Shown here piece by piece: positions 52,323-60,285 of a DNA stretch of 64,000 nucleotides (positions within the stretch are counted from its first letter, which is position 1; the number at the start of each line of letters is the position of its first letter). The DNA comes from Paenibacillus sp. CC-CFT747. Lineage in GTDB: Bacteria > Bacillota > Bacilli > Paenibacillales > NBRC-103111. The stretch spans positions 4,029,501 through 4,093,500 of the forward strand of contig CP106741.1 of NCBI GenBank assembly GCA_030323305.1, read 5' to 3'. Both the position numbers and the translations under genes were made by a program. Under the pieces are notes generated by a model. The model ran no database searches. It was not told where the DNA came from and was given only the letters and a program-made list of their open reading frames with translations.

Positions 52323-53168
52323 ATGCAGTGGCAGGGAAGAAGAGGAAGCAGCAATGTGGAGGACCGCAGAGGCATGGGAGGCAAAACGGTCATCGGGGGA
52401 GGAATCGGCGGCATTATCATTCTGCTGCTCTATACCCTGCTGGGCGGGAATCCGGGAGATATGATCAACGGTACGACGGAATCCGGATCTTCGCAGCCTT
52501 ATCAGGAAACGGCGCAGGAAAAGGAGCTGTCGCAATTCGTTTCGGTGGTACTGGCCGACACGGAGGATGTCTGGACGGAGGTGCTCAAGCAAAAGGGCAT
52601 CACCTACAAGAATCCTACGCTTGTCCTCTATAACGGAAGCGTACAATCTGCATGCGGACAGGCCGGCTCAGCTGTCGGGCCGTTTTATTGCCCCGGGGAC
52701 CAAAAGCTGTATATCGATCTGAGTTTCTATGACGAGCTGCAAAACAAATTTCAGGCGCCCGGCGATTTCGCCATGGCCTATGTTATCGCTCATGAGGTGG
52801 GCCATCACGTGCAGACGCTGCTTGGCGTAACGGATAAAATCATGCCCCTTCAGAAGAAAATGAGCGAAGAGGAGTTCAACCGCTACCTGGTCCGCTTCGA
52901 GCTTCAGGCCGACTATTTCGCCGGCGTCTGGGCCAATCATGCGCAAGGCAAAAATCTTCTGGAAAAGGGAGACCTGGAGGAAGCACTGAAAGCGGCCAGC
53001 GCGGTAGGAGACGACAGCATCCAGCAGAAAAGCCAGGGCTATGTCGTGCCGGAAAGCTTCACCCACGGTACCTCCGAGCAGCGGATGGCCTGGCTGTACA
53101 AAGGCTTTCAGAATGGAACCGTCGATGGAGGGGACACCTTCAGCATTAAGGATCCTGCCGCTCCTTAA
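52323..53168 (+). CDS. ypfJ: YpfJ family neutral zinc metallopeptidase
   Basis: This intact 281-aa protein belongs to the neutral zinc metallopeptidase family (YpfJ). One TM helix (GGIGGIIILLLYTLLGG) anchors the N-terminus, and the rest is probably extracellular. The zincin motif is HEVGHHVQ with the downstream FELQADYFAGVWA. The pair ACGQAGSAVGPFYCPGDQKLY is a family hallmark. The start is ATG 52323 with a weak GGGGGATC ribosome site. Physiological substrates are not known for the family. A strong terminator follows. Confidence 0.9.
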   Translation: MQWQGRRGSSNVEDRRGMGGKTVIGGGIGGIIILLLYTLLGGNPGDMINGTTESGSSQPYQETAQEKELSQFVSVVLADTEDVWTEVLKQKGITYKNPTLVLYNGSVQSACGQAGSAVGPFYCPGDQKLYIDLSFYDELQNKFQAPGDFAMAYVIAHEVGHHVQTLLGVTDKIMPLQKKMSEEEFNRYLVRFELQADYFAGVWANHAQGKNLLEKGDLEEALKAASAVGDDSIQQKSQGYVVPESFTHGTSEQRMAWLYKGFQNGTVDGGDTFSIKDPAAP

Positions 53169-53189
53169 GAAGAGGCTTACAAAAAAATC

Positions 53190-53230
53190 AAACCTTTCCA
53201 TCAGCCGGTTGGCGGGTGGAAAGGTTTTTT
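53190..53230 (+). terminator. Rho-independent terminator after ypfJ
   Basis: AAACCTTTCCA pairs perfectly with TGGAAAGGTTT, with a further inner CCG/CGG helix, followed by six T. Confidence 0.9.
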
Positions 53231-53270
53231 ATGGTTGCTTTAGGCGCAGAGAAAAACGCTTCCGCCGCGC

Positions 53271-53417
53271 TCATGCGGCTATAGGGGATAAATATCGTGG
53301 GTCATAGGATCGGCTTGGTAAGCGGCTTGGCTTCTGCTCCTCCTGTAGATCCTTTACCAGATATTCATAAGCATAACGCAAAAGGAACAGACGGGCCAAC
53401 CGGCGGACCGGTGCCAT
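53271..53417 (-). CDS. Possible small protein, 48 aa
   Basis: A minus-strand frame begins ATG 53417 five bases after AAGGAAC and ends at TGA 53271-53273. It starts MAPVRRLARLFLLRYAYEYL and continues with an acidic then basic tail, which could be an amphipathic helix. It lies 60 bases downstream of the AI-2E-family permease and could share its transcript. No family is recognised and the frame could be chance. Confidence 0.3.
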   Translation of the reverse strand: MAPVRRLARLFLLRYAYEYLVKDLQEEQKPSRLPSRSYDPRYLSPIAA

Positions 53418-53477
53418 CTGTTCCTTATTGTAGGTTCTTCGGGTACGTCGCCCGCTGAACCCGATATTTTTGGCAGG

Positions 53478-54566
53478 CTAGGCTTCTTCCTTAATCTCCT
53501 GCACTTTTTCCGCAAAGAACAGCCGGTAGATGCGGATGGTCACGATTTTGGCCACCATATACAGCGGGATGGCGAGAAACATGCCGAGAATCCCTCCGAA
53601 ATCCCCTGCCACCAACAGCAGGAAGATCGTGGTGAGCGGATGAATTTCCAGCTTCTTTCCGAAAATGAGAGGAGCAAGCAGGTGGTCCTGGATTTGCTGG
53701 GCGATCAGCAGAACCAGCAGCACCCACAGCACCATATGCGGGGAATCGATCCATGCCACAATGAGCGGCGGGATGGCGCCGATTACAACCCCCACGTACG
53801 GAATGAAGGTGAACACGGAAGCCAGAATGGCCAGCAGAAGGGAGTAGGGCAGGCCGACCAGCAGAAACCCGACAAAGGTGATGATCGCGAGGAACAGGGT
53901 GCTCAGCATCCGGCCGGCGATATACCCGCTCAGGGCGGTATCGATCTCTTCCATCATGTCTCCCGCTTCCCCGCGGAACCGGACCGGCAGCACGAGAAGA
54001 ATTTTCTCGGTGAGCTTCTCGCCTTCCTTCAGCATGTAATAAAGGATGAGCGGGCAGGTCCCGATGATGATGAAGAAGCCGGTCACGAAGGAGAAAAGCC
54101 GGTTGGAATAGTCGGTAACCCAGGATACCGCGCGGGATAGGTAGGCGGAGATCCGTCCCGTCAAACCGCCGCTGTCGGGGAACAGCTCGGACATGAAGCT
54201 GTCCTTTCCCCACTGCGAGAGCTGGCTTTTGATTCCTTTTATCAGCTCCGGACCATTCGCGACGAAATCCAGCACCTGCTGGCGCAGGGTCGGCCAGACG
54301 ACCATGGACAGGATGGTCAGGACGACGGCAATGGCAAAATAGATGAGCAGAACGGACACCGTCCGGTTCATGTTCCGGTTGTCCATATAACGGATAACCG
54401 GGCGGAGAAGGTAATAAAAGAATCCCGAGATGACAAACGGGGCGATGACGAGACCGATGATCACCCCGATCGGGTGAAAGACGAAGGCGATAAGGTGCAG
54501 CAAATAGACTATGAGCATAACGGCAATAATGCGCAGACAAATTCTCAAGAAACGGTCTGTAACCAT
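53478..54566 (-). CDS. AI-2E family transporter (YdbI/PerM-like)
   Basis: This intact permease of about 362 aa has seven or eight TM helices and the AI-2E/UPF0118 family features: an N-terminal helix pair ending YYLLRPVIRYMDNR, the motif FTFIPYVGVVIGAIPP, and DHLLAPLIFGKKLEIHPLTT. ATG 54566 is chosen because AGGAGGG lies six bases before it on the minus strand; the frame extends further upstream without a ribosome site. Despite the name, most members are not proven autoinducer exporters, and some act as Na+/H+ exchangers. The neighbours do not suggest a role. Confidence 0.88.
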   Translation of the reverse strand: MVTDRFLRICLRIIAVMLIVYLLHLIAFVFHPIGVIIGLVIAPFVISGFFYYLLRPVIRYMDNRNMNRTVSVLLIYFAIAVVLTILSMVVWPTLRQQVLDFVANGPELIKGIKSQLSQWGKDSFMSELFPDSGGLTGRISAYLSRAVSWVTDYSNRLFSFVTGFFIIIGTCPLILYYMLKEGEKLTEKILLVLPVRFRGEAGDMMEEIDTALSGYIAGRMLSTLFLAIITFVGFLLVGLPYSLLLAILASVFTFIPYVGVVIGAIPPLIVAWIDSPHMVLWVLLVLLIAQQIQDHLLAPLIFGKKLEIHPLTTIFLLLVAGDFGGILGMFLAIPLYMVAKIVTIRIYRLFFAEKVQEIKEEA

Positions 54567-54641
54567 TAAATCCCTCCTGGACGGCAGCGGTAAAGAGCGC
54601 AGCATTACTCTTTCCTTACCCAATTCACGAGGGGTTGAAGG

Positions 54642-55708
54642 CTAAAGCTCCATAAACTTCACACAAACCGGTTTGGGGAGGCGGAGCTCCTTCCCGTTTG
54701 GCGTCAGCCTCCCGGTTTCGGAATCCCGCCGGAAGATGACGATGTTGTCTCCATCCCTATTAGCGGCGAGCAGGAAGCGGCCGTCCGGGGTCAGCGCGAA
54801 GTTGCGGGGATGCCCTCCGCCGGTAGGCGTGTGCTCCAGCGGACGGAGCCTTCCGCTTTCTTCGTCCACGGCGAATACCGCCAGGCTGTCGTGCCCGCGG
54901 TTAGAGCCGTACAGGAAGCGGCCGTCCGGGGAAAGATGAATGTCCGCCGTCGCGTTCTCCCCTCGTAGGAAGAGGGCAGGGTAGAGACCGTCTCGATTTC
55001 CGTCAGCGTTCCGTTCTCCTCGTCCCAGGAAAAGACCGTAATGGTCGAATTCAGCTCGTTGATGACGTAACCGTAAGGCCGGGACGGGTGAAAGGCAAAA
55101 TGACGCGGACCGGCACCGGCCGCCGTTGATGTCTCACTGGCTTTCGTGAGCGTTGGACCTTCCGGATCGATGCGGTATACGGTGACCTTGTCCAGGCCGA
55201 GGTCGCAGACGACCGCAAAGCGGTTGGAGCGGTCCGGGAGAAGCGAGTGAACGCGGGCTTGGCTCTGCACCGGCAGCACGCTAGAGCCGGAATGGGCGAT
55301 GGATTGCCGAAGCGGGCCCACTCGGCCGTCTTCTTCGAGAGCCGACACTCCGATCAATCCGCCGTGATAGCTCGATGTAAAGAGGGCTTGTCCCGTCTTG
55401 TCGATAGAGATGTGGCACGTGGGAGCGGCCACCGTAGGCTGCCGGTTAAGAAGACGGAGCGAACCCGATTCGGGATCCAGGCGATAAGCCGCCGCTTCTC
55501 CGATGCGCTCTCCCGACTCCAGCCGGCTTTCCCCGATGGCATAAAGCGTGTGGCGTTCGGGAGCAAGGGCGAGGAAGGTCGGATTAAGCAAGCCGGTAGC
55601 TTGATCCGTTACTTCCAGCTCGCCTTGGTCCGGATCGAACAAGCAGGCATAGACGCCGGGAGCGGAGGCTTCGGCATAGGACCCGATGTAAGCCAATAGT
55701 TTGGTCAT
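54642..55708 (-). CDS. Lactonase family protein, 6-phosphogluconolactonase-like (one frameshift)
   Basis: This seven-bladed beta-propeller of the YkgB/Pgl type is about 355 aa after one base is added at plus-strand C 54959-54962, which gives [21 protein letters not shown]. Family signatures are YIGSYA at the N-terminus, [29 protein letters not shown] and [20 protein letters not shown]. It hydrolyses 6-phosphogluconolactone or a related sugar lactone in the cytoplasm. Its ATG overlaps the TGA of the upstream AraC gene by four bases, so the two form a coupled pair. Confidence 0.85.
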
Positions 55709-56608
55709 GGGGCAGCTTCCTTTCTGGTTTCGATAATAGTTGTTTCTATTATAGTAGGATGGTCCGTGAAAGACCAATTAACGGGGGATCTCCCTTCGGA
55801 GGTCGCGGCGAACGAGGCGCCGAACGTTCCGCCGCCCCTGGCCCGATAGGCGGCCGGGGAAAGGCCGAAATGGGACCGGAAGACCCGGTGAAAATACGAA
55901 TAGCTGGCGAAGCCGCACGTCTCCGCTATTTTCTCCAAGGTCATCGTGCTGTATTTCATTCGTTCGACCGCAGCATGAAGACGGATTTCGATGGCGTATT
56001 GAATCATCGTCTTGCCGTACAAGGCTTTGAACAAATGGACGGCCCGGGAGACGCTGATGCCGGCATAGTGAGCGGCCTGCTCCACCTTGAAGGAGGAGGT
56101 GGCGTTCTCCTCGATGAACCTCTTCAGCCTGCGGATGACGAAGGAAGCTCCGTCGGCCTCCAGCGTTTCCGAAACCGCCCGGTCAAGGAAAAGACATAGA
56201 GCCCGCAGCAGACAATCCGCCAGCTCCGTGTTCTCTTCGCTGCTGCGGTTTTTTCCTGCACAAGGCTTCTCCAGAGGCCGAGAAGCTGATCATCCGGGAC
56301 AATTCGTGTGACGGGAGGGCGCTCTGAACGGCTCCACCACTCCTCGATCCAGGGGCCTTCGCAGAGCAGGTAATAATCTCCGCTCGCCATCCGGCCGTCC
56401 TCCTCTTCCACCACGAGGTCGTAATCGTCGCCCGGCTGAAGGAGAATGAGATCCCCGGCCTGAAGAGGATATTCCTTACCGCGGCATCTTACTTTGCTTC
56501 GGCCTTCCGTCTGCAGACGGAAAAGATAGCTTTTAACCCGTTTTTGTGGCTATTTCCAAAGGGTTGGGAATGATAGGAATAGCCGCAGATCAACAAGGCG
56601 GTATTCAA
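55705..56608 (-). CDS. AraC family transcriptional regulator (two frameshifts)
   Basis: The restored regulator is about 301 aa. Plus-strand T runs at 56531-56534 and 56249-56254 each lack one base; repair gives NGLKSYLFRLQTEGRSKV in the sensing domain and KNRSSEENTELADCLLRAL before the HTH. The HTH is AAHYAGISVSRAVHLFKALYG, then LEKIAETCGFASYSYFHR and GLSPAAYRARGG. The start is TTG 56608 with GGAGG 10 bases upstream. It overlaps the lactonase gene by four bases and diverges from a Gfo/Idh oxidoreductase; both are probable targets. Confidence 0.8.
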
Positions 56609-56745
56609 GGAACAATTGCCTCCATCGTTCAGATTTTGACCAAATAGTTCAGGTTTGTGGGAGATCGGTTATTTCATCTTAGCCTATTTTCGGTTACCAT
56701 GGAACCAAATCCGGCATTTCCATTGCCCAAAAGGAGACATCATAC

Positions 56746-57768
56746 ATGAACCCCATTAGAGTAGCGGTTATAGGATGCGGGGCCATCGCCCAGCGCCGTC
56801 ACATTCCGGAATATGCATCCAATCCTCATGTTGAGCTGGTCGCTTATGCCGACCCGGTGCTTTCCCGTGCCGAGGAAATGGCTGAGACCTACGGCGGAAA
56901 AGCATACAGCAGCGTGGACGAGCTTCTCGCGAACGAGAAGGTGGATGCGGTGAGTGTCTGTACGCCGAATTATTTGCACGCTCCCGTGGCCATAGCCGCG
57001 GCGGATGCCAAAGCCCATGTGCTGGTCGAGAAGCCGATGGCTTCCACGGCAGAGGAAGCGGAGCAGATGATCGAGGCGGCCCGCCGGAACGGAGTCTACC
57101 TGATGGTCGGCCATAACCAGCGCCTGATGCCTCCTCACGTGAAGGCGAAGGAAATCATCGATTCCGGGCGCCTGGGAAAGGTGCTGACATTCCGTACTTC
57201 GTTCGGCCATCCGGGGCCGGAGGGCTGGAGCGTGGACGGACGGGAAAGCTGGTTCTTCCGCAAGGAGGAAGCGGCCATGGGCGCGATGGGAGACCTCGGC
57301 GTCCACAAGTCCGATTTCATCCGTCATCTGCTGAGCGATGAAGTGGCGGAGGTGGGCAGCTTCATCGGCACCATCGACAAGAAGGGGACGGATGTCGACG
57401 ATAATGCCGTATGCGTTCTACGTATGAAAGGAGGAGCCATTGGAACGCTGACGGCGAGCTGGACCCAGTACAAAGGCGGGGACAACAGCACGGTGCTCTG
57501 GTGCCAGAACGGGGTGGTGAAGATCGGAACGGAATCGGGAGACGAGGTGACGGTCGAACTGACGGACGGCTCCAAAGAGATCTACAAGGTAGGGGCTATG
57601 GCCACTAACGAGAAGCAGGTTCCAAGCGGCGTCATCGACAGCTTCGTGGAGTGCATCCGCACGAACACGGCCCCGTCCATTTCCGGCGAGGAAGGCCTTC
57701 GTTCGCTCAAAGTGATTCTGGCCGCCTTCGAATCGGAAGCCACCGGGCGGATGATTTCCCTCGATTAA
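56746..57768 (+). CDS. Gfo/Idh/MocA family oxidoreductase
   Basis: This intact 340-aa oxidoreductase starts MNPIRVAVIGCGAIAQRRHI and has the conserved EKPMAST and GDLGVHKSDFIRHLL motifs. The start is ATG 56746 behind AAAAGGAG. It resembles inositol- or glucose-type dehydrogenases, but the substrate cannot be fixed. It is divergent from the AraC-lactonase pair; a dehydrogenase and a lactonase under one regulator would convert a sugar to its acid through the lactone. Confidence 0.9.
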   Translation: MNPIRVAVIGCGAIAQRRHIPEYASNPHVELVAYADPVLSRAEEMAETYGGKAYSSVDELLANEKVDAVSVCTPNYLHAPVAIAAADAKAHVLVEKPMASTAEEAEQMIEAARRNGVYLMVGHNQRLMPPHVKAKEIIDSGRLGKVLTFRTSFGHPGPEGWSVDGRESWFFRKEEAAMGAMGDLGVHKSDFIRHLLSDEVAEVGSFIGTIDKKGTDVDDNAVCVLRMKGGAIGTLTASWTQYKGGDNSTVLWCQNGVVKIGTESGDEVTVELTDGSKEIYKVGAMATNEKQVPSGVIDSFVECIRTNTAPSISGEEGLRSLKVILAAFESEATGRMISLD

Positions 57769-57792
57769 CAGAATAGCGTGAGAATAACAAGA

Positions 57793-57820
57793 ACAGGCCG
57801 GGACCTCCCGGTCTGTTTCT
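57793..57820 (+). terminator. Rho-independent terminator after the oxidoreductase
   Basis: ACAGGCCGGG pairs with CCCGGTCTGT, with one G-T pair, over ACCT, followed by a T-rich end. Confidence 0.75.
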
Positions 57821-57899
57821 TATTGGACGTTCGGTCTAACGAGTCTTGAACCCGATTTAGATGGTTTTAAGCCTGCAGCCTCCGGAGAGGGTCATCTCT

Positions 57900-58586
57900 A
57901 TGACGAAGAGGGCTCTGCTTCCCTTCGGGGATCACGGCATCGTCGTGGTCAATGTCCGGGTAGCGGATCTTGTCCGGATAGCCGACGAAACCGTCAACTC
58001 GAAGCTTTCCTTCCTGGATATTTGGGGTAACGGCCAGGAACGGATCTATCCGCTTGAATAAGGCGTCGTCCCCTTGGAGGAGCTTCGGGTGGAAGAAGAC
58101 CGGTATACGTTCCGCACGGTGATGGAAAAAGGAGGCTACAGCGGGCCGATTCCGGCGGAGATTCTCGCAGGACTTCCCGCAAGGGAAGGCGCGAGCCCCT
58201 GGTACCTGCTGCCGCATCAGCACCGTCCGGTGACCCATCTGCAGAAGCATGCGCTCGGGGTGGAAGCGGTGCCGGTTACGGGCGGCTGGCGGCTCCGCGT
58301 CTTCTCGGATGAGCGGGAGGATGTGTTTACCCAGATCACCCTTGTCCTGGGCCAGGAGGGGACCGTCGAAGGGGACGGAGTAGAGGAGTTTGCGGCGAAC
58401 CGGTATTTCCTGAAAAAAGGGTCGGTGATCTATGCGGCCGGACCGGACCGGTTCGAGATCAGCGGAGGGGTCTTCGACCACCGGCTGGGCGAGCTGCGTA
58501 ACGATGCCTGGCCGCCCGGCTGCAAGTATCTACATTTCAATCTGCTGACCCCGTTTGATCATACGATAGAGCTTCGCCTGCTATAA
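57900..58586 (+). pseudogene. Unknown protein split by an in-frame stop
   Basis: A frame starting ATG 57900, eight bases after GGAGAGGG, runs to TAA 58059-58061 and then resumes in the same frame to 58586 (about 228 codons in total). The first part has RALLPFGDHGIVVVNVRV and FLDIWGNGQERIYPLE; the second has LLPHQHRPVTHLQKHALGVE and HFNLLTPFDHTIELRLL. I do not recognise the family. Unlike the other broken genes this is a stop without a frame change. The opposite strand is open from 58481 to 57867, but that translation is rich in Arg, His and Pro and looks like a shadow. Confidence 0.45.
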
Positions 58587-58595
58587 AGCGTACCT

Positions 58596-58622
58596 CCCCG
58601 GCCGATCGGCCGGGGTTTTTTT
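58596..58622 (+). terminator. Rho-independent terminator
   Basis: CCCCGGCC pairs perfectly with GGCCGGGG over GATC, followed by seven T. Confidence 0.9.
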
Positions 58623-58971
58623 GGCAAGGGAAGGCGGATGAAGGCAAGTAAGGCAGGGGAAGCAATGGAAGGGAATCCCCCGAGAAGGAAGTTGCTCCCG
58701 CTTTGGCCAGGAGAGCTTCCCCTGTCCGCCGGATGGTGGAAAGGTTCCTCCCTGGACCCGCTCCAAAAGAGGTCTATAGTCCGGTGACAAACCCTCTTGC
58801 CGGATAGCGGCTCCCAGGCTGAAAAAGCGGCTTTTACCGCAAAGGTAGAGGATAATTTCCAATGGAATCCTTACTTTACCGTACCTGGAAATAAGGGAAC
58901 TGGAATATTTTGAATTTTCATCTATACCGCGTCCCGTTTTTTTGTTACAATTTGTCGAGAATGCTCAGATT

Positions 58972-58982
58972 CGGATAAGGCA
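58972..58982 (+). repeat. Half-copy of the 52172 palindrome
   Basis: CGGATAAGGCA is identical to the first 11 bases of the palindromic element between the FGE and YpfJ genes. Here it lies just upstream of a TATAAA hexamer, in an operator-like position. Confidence 0.45.
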
Positions 58983-59025
58983 TCTCCTATAAAATAATCC
59001 GGTTGTACTATGCGACGAAGTGGGG

Positions 59026-60215
59026 ATGGAATTGACCAGAATTGTGGTAACGGGATATGGGATAAAAGCTCCAGGAGTAGATACTAAGGACCAGTTTAAA
59101 GAAGTGCTGGAGAAGGGGATTTGTACCCAGCAGCTGGTCCGTGGAATCGGGCCTCACGATTCCGATCTGGTGCTCGGGGTCGTTGACTCCGAGCTTGACC
59201 GTATAGGGGAGAAGAGCTACCGGAAGTATCCACGGGTCGCCAAGCTGGCCATGTCGGCTGCGGATTCCGCCTGCACCATGTCCCGGCTTCCTCGATCGAC
59301 CCGGCAAGAATCGCCGTTGTTATGGGGACGTCGATCGGAGGCCTGCTTGAAATCGAACGCTATGCCGTTCTCAGCAACAACCGGCAGTACCGCAAATTCC
59401 CTTTATCGGGAGCCGGTGCCGGCAATCCCCAGAGTCTCTCAACGGCGGTAGCCTATCATATCGGAGCCAAAGGTATGGTGCTCACGCTCGCCACCGGCTG
59501 CACGGCCGGCATGGATGCCATGCTCATGGCCAAAATGCTTCTCGAAACGAACCAGGCCGACATCTGCATCGCCGGCGGGTCGGACGCTCCGCTGACCACG
59601 GGCTGCATCTACAGCTTCTCCAAGCTGGGCGCCCTTTCCCGGGAGAAGGATGTGGCCGAAGCGGGTAATCCCTTCTCGAAGGAGACGGAAGGCTTTGTGA
59701 TGGCGGAAGGGGCAGGGGTGCTGGTGCTGGAGCGGGAGCACGACGCCCTTCGCCGCGGGGCCGATATTTATGGGGTTATCGAGAATATGGCCTCCAAGAA
59801 CGACGGGGAATCCATCTTTGATTCCGACCGGACGGGCCGGACGATGACCGAGGTGGTCCAGGCCGCGGTCGGCGACAAACATCCCACTTACATCAACAGC
59901 CAAGCACTCGGTCTCCACGTGAACGATTATTCCGATTACACGGCCTACATGCGGACGTTCGGGGAAAGCATTCCCATCACGTCCATTAAAGGCTCCATCG
60001 GACATGCCTTCGGGGCAAGCGGGAACCTTCAAACGATTGCCGCACTCTTGTCCATGGAATATAATTTTATTGCACCGACGATCAAATCGACGGGAAAGGG
60101 CTTTGAAGAGCTTCCCATCGCCTTCGAGCCGCATTATACACCGGTGGACCGGGTAGCGGTTACCGCGCATGGTTACGGCGGCAACAACACTTGTCTGCTT
60201 CTCGGCAAATATTAG
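59026..60215 (+). CDS. Orphan beta-ketoacyl synthase with substituted first His (one frameshift)
   Basis: This KAS II/type II polyketide-like ketosynthase is about 396 aa. Repair at GG 59285-59286 gives SIDPARIAVVMGTSIGG. The nucleophile Cys is in LATGCTAGMDA and the second catalytic His is in KGSIGHAFGASG. The first His site, normally AHGTGT, reads SQALGL (in YINSQALGLHVND), so Gln replaces His. The C-terminus GYGGNNTCLLLGKY is typical. No acyl carrier protein, ketoreductase or malonyl transferase lies nearby. The start could be GTG 59020 or ATG 59026; the ribosome site is weak. It precedes a GGDEF-EAL gene on the same strand by 70 bases. Confidence 0.83.
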
Positions 60216-60285
60216 TCGTTATTTCCAGACATCCCTCACAGGACTTATTGCCACATATCGGGTTTCATTGGAAAGGGGGAGTTCC

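Larger units (their letters stand above)
53169..53477. other. Intergenic stretch after ypfJ
   Basis: This 309-base gap holds a strong terminator at 53190-53230 and, on the minus strand, a possible 48-codon reading frame at 53271-53417. Nothing else was recognised. Confidence 0.5.
58587..59025. other. Gene-free region before the ketosynthase
   Basis: This 439-base gap holds the terminator at 58596-58622 and, near its end, an AT-rich promoter-like stretch (TATAAAATAAT at 58989-58999) just downstream of the half-copy CGGATAAGGCA at 58972-58982. No credible gene was seen in between. Confidence 0.5.

Noticed and set aside
57867..58481. A 204-aa uninterrupted minus-strand frame
   Set aside because: It is tempting because the plus strand has a stop, but the translation is rich in Arg, His and Pro, and the plus-strand protein reads more naturally. 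This is not fully settled.
58581..58862. A 93-aa minus-strand frame
   Set aside because: It runs through a perfect terminator hairpin, lacks a ribosome site and resembles no protein.
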